From Deltaproteobacteria bacterium (GTDB lineage: Bacteria; Myxococcota_A; Polyangia; Haliangiales; Haliangiaceae), in the NCBI GenBank assembly GCA_013812655.1, contig JACCTC010000032.1:1-35485 (forward strand): a stretch of 35,485 nucleotides of DNA, in the 5' to 3' direction. This document shows, one piece after another, positions 35,395 to 35,485 of the stretch. Within the stretch, counting starts at the first letter, position 1. Each line of letters begins with the position of its first letter. The position numbers and the translations under genes were made by a program. The notes beneath the pieces were generated by a model. It saw only the letters and a list, made by a program, of their open reading frames with translations, did no database searches and had not been told where the DNA came from.

Positions 35395-35485
35395 AGGTCG
35401 CCGGCCTGGCCATCGCGATCGTCGCCCTCGCCACGTCGACCGCCGCGGCGCACAAGCCAACCGACGCGCACGTCCGGCTCGCCGT
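35391..35485 (+). CDS. Exported protein, 5' part only (possible HupE/UreJ-type membrane protein)
   Basis: Thirty-one codons are visible. A signal peptide MKVAGLAIAIVALATSTAAA is followed by HKPTDAHVRLAV, close to the 'AHKPSDSYLTL' start of some HupE/UreJ_2-type membrane proteins, which are often next to a TPR gene. The remainder is outside the window, so this is a suggestion from the N terminus and the coupled TPR gene only. The ATG lies inside the preceding stop (ATGA). Confidence 0.5.
   Translation, partial: MKVAGLAIAIVALATSTAAAHKPTDAHVRLA

Overview
This is a GC-rich, gene-dense chromosomal window. It most likely comes from a myxobacterium-like member of the Myxococcota, perhaps near the Haliangium/Kofleriaceae lineage. 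That assignment is an inference. It rests on several Ser/Thr protein kinases with bacterial sensory parts, many short-lipobox lipoproteins (Kelch, thrombospondin-3-like and Cys-rich types), an AgmX/TonB-C-like domain, a GMC oxidoreductase with a ferredoxin-like Cys cluster, and frequent GTG starts with 1-4 nt gene overlaps. I see no rRNA, tRNA, CRISPR array, insertion sequence or phage gene.

Layout: (1) 1-6219 holds the 3' end of biosynthetic arginine decarboxylase (speA), a GNAT acetyltransferase, a small lipoprotein with a DGRD repeat, a mammalian-type P5C dehydrogenase (pruA) and a membrane-anchored protein of eight carboxypeptidase-regulatory-like repeats. (2) 6223-7080 is a broken PAS histidine kinase. 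Its H-box lies on the opposite strand to its ATPase domain, as if about 80 bp had been flipped. (3) 7217-11397 carries a GNAT protein, two related lipoproteins with Asp-rich calcium-binding-like repeats separated by a gap with a possible gene remnant, MsrA, and an NADPH-dependent FMN reductase. (4) 11389-15063 encodes a 1224-residue Ser/Thr kinase with the kinase domain at its C terminus behind a long exported N-terminal half.

(5) 15118-19179 is a tightly coupled four-gene homogentisate operon transcribed leftwards in the order fah, maiA, hppD, hgd. It would take 4-hydroxyphenylpyruvate to fumarate and acetoacetate. The first gene is preceded by a 10-bp palindrome and three tandem copies of a roughly 50-bp repeat. 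(6) 19406-21818 is a TetR regulator divergent from a two-gene operon (ferritin-like metal-dependent hydrolase PF10118 plus SDR). A readable promoter there carries a perfect 8-bp-arm inverted repeat between its -35 and -10. (7) 21842-24138 carries a DUF4303-WD40 fusion and a 2-oxoglutarate-oxygenase-like protein with a TonB-C/AgmX-like tail.

(8) 24192-27588 is a HAMP histidine kinase with an NtrC-type response regulator, divergent from a universal stress protein across a palindrome-rich spacer. It is followed by pcm and a Kelch lipoprotein. (9) 29368-32233 is a coupled operon of a PEGA/TPR-like membrane protein, a Ser/Thr kinase with an N-terminal Cys motif, and a Cys-rich lipoprotein. (10) 32432-35485 has a GMC oxidoreductase, a TPR protein and the start of an exported protein that may belong to a HupE/UreJ-type membrane module.

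The themes are amino-acid catabolism (tyrosine and proline), repair of oxidised or aged proteins (MsrA, Pcm, Usp, FMN reductase) and signalling to the cell envelope. No single locus is clearly a new defence or mobile system. The items most worth a second look are the flipped H-box, the oxygenase/TonB-C fusion, the inverted-topology kinase, the DUF4303-WD40 fusion and the kinase/Cys-rich lipoprotein operon.
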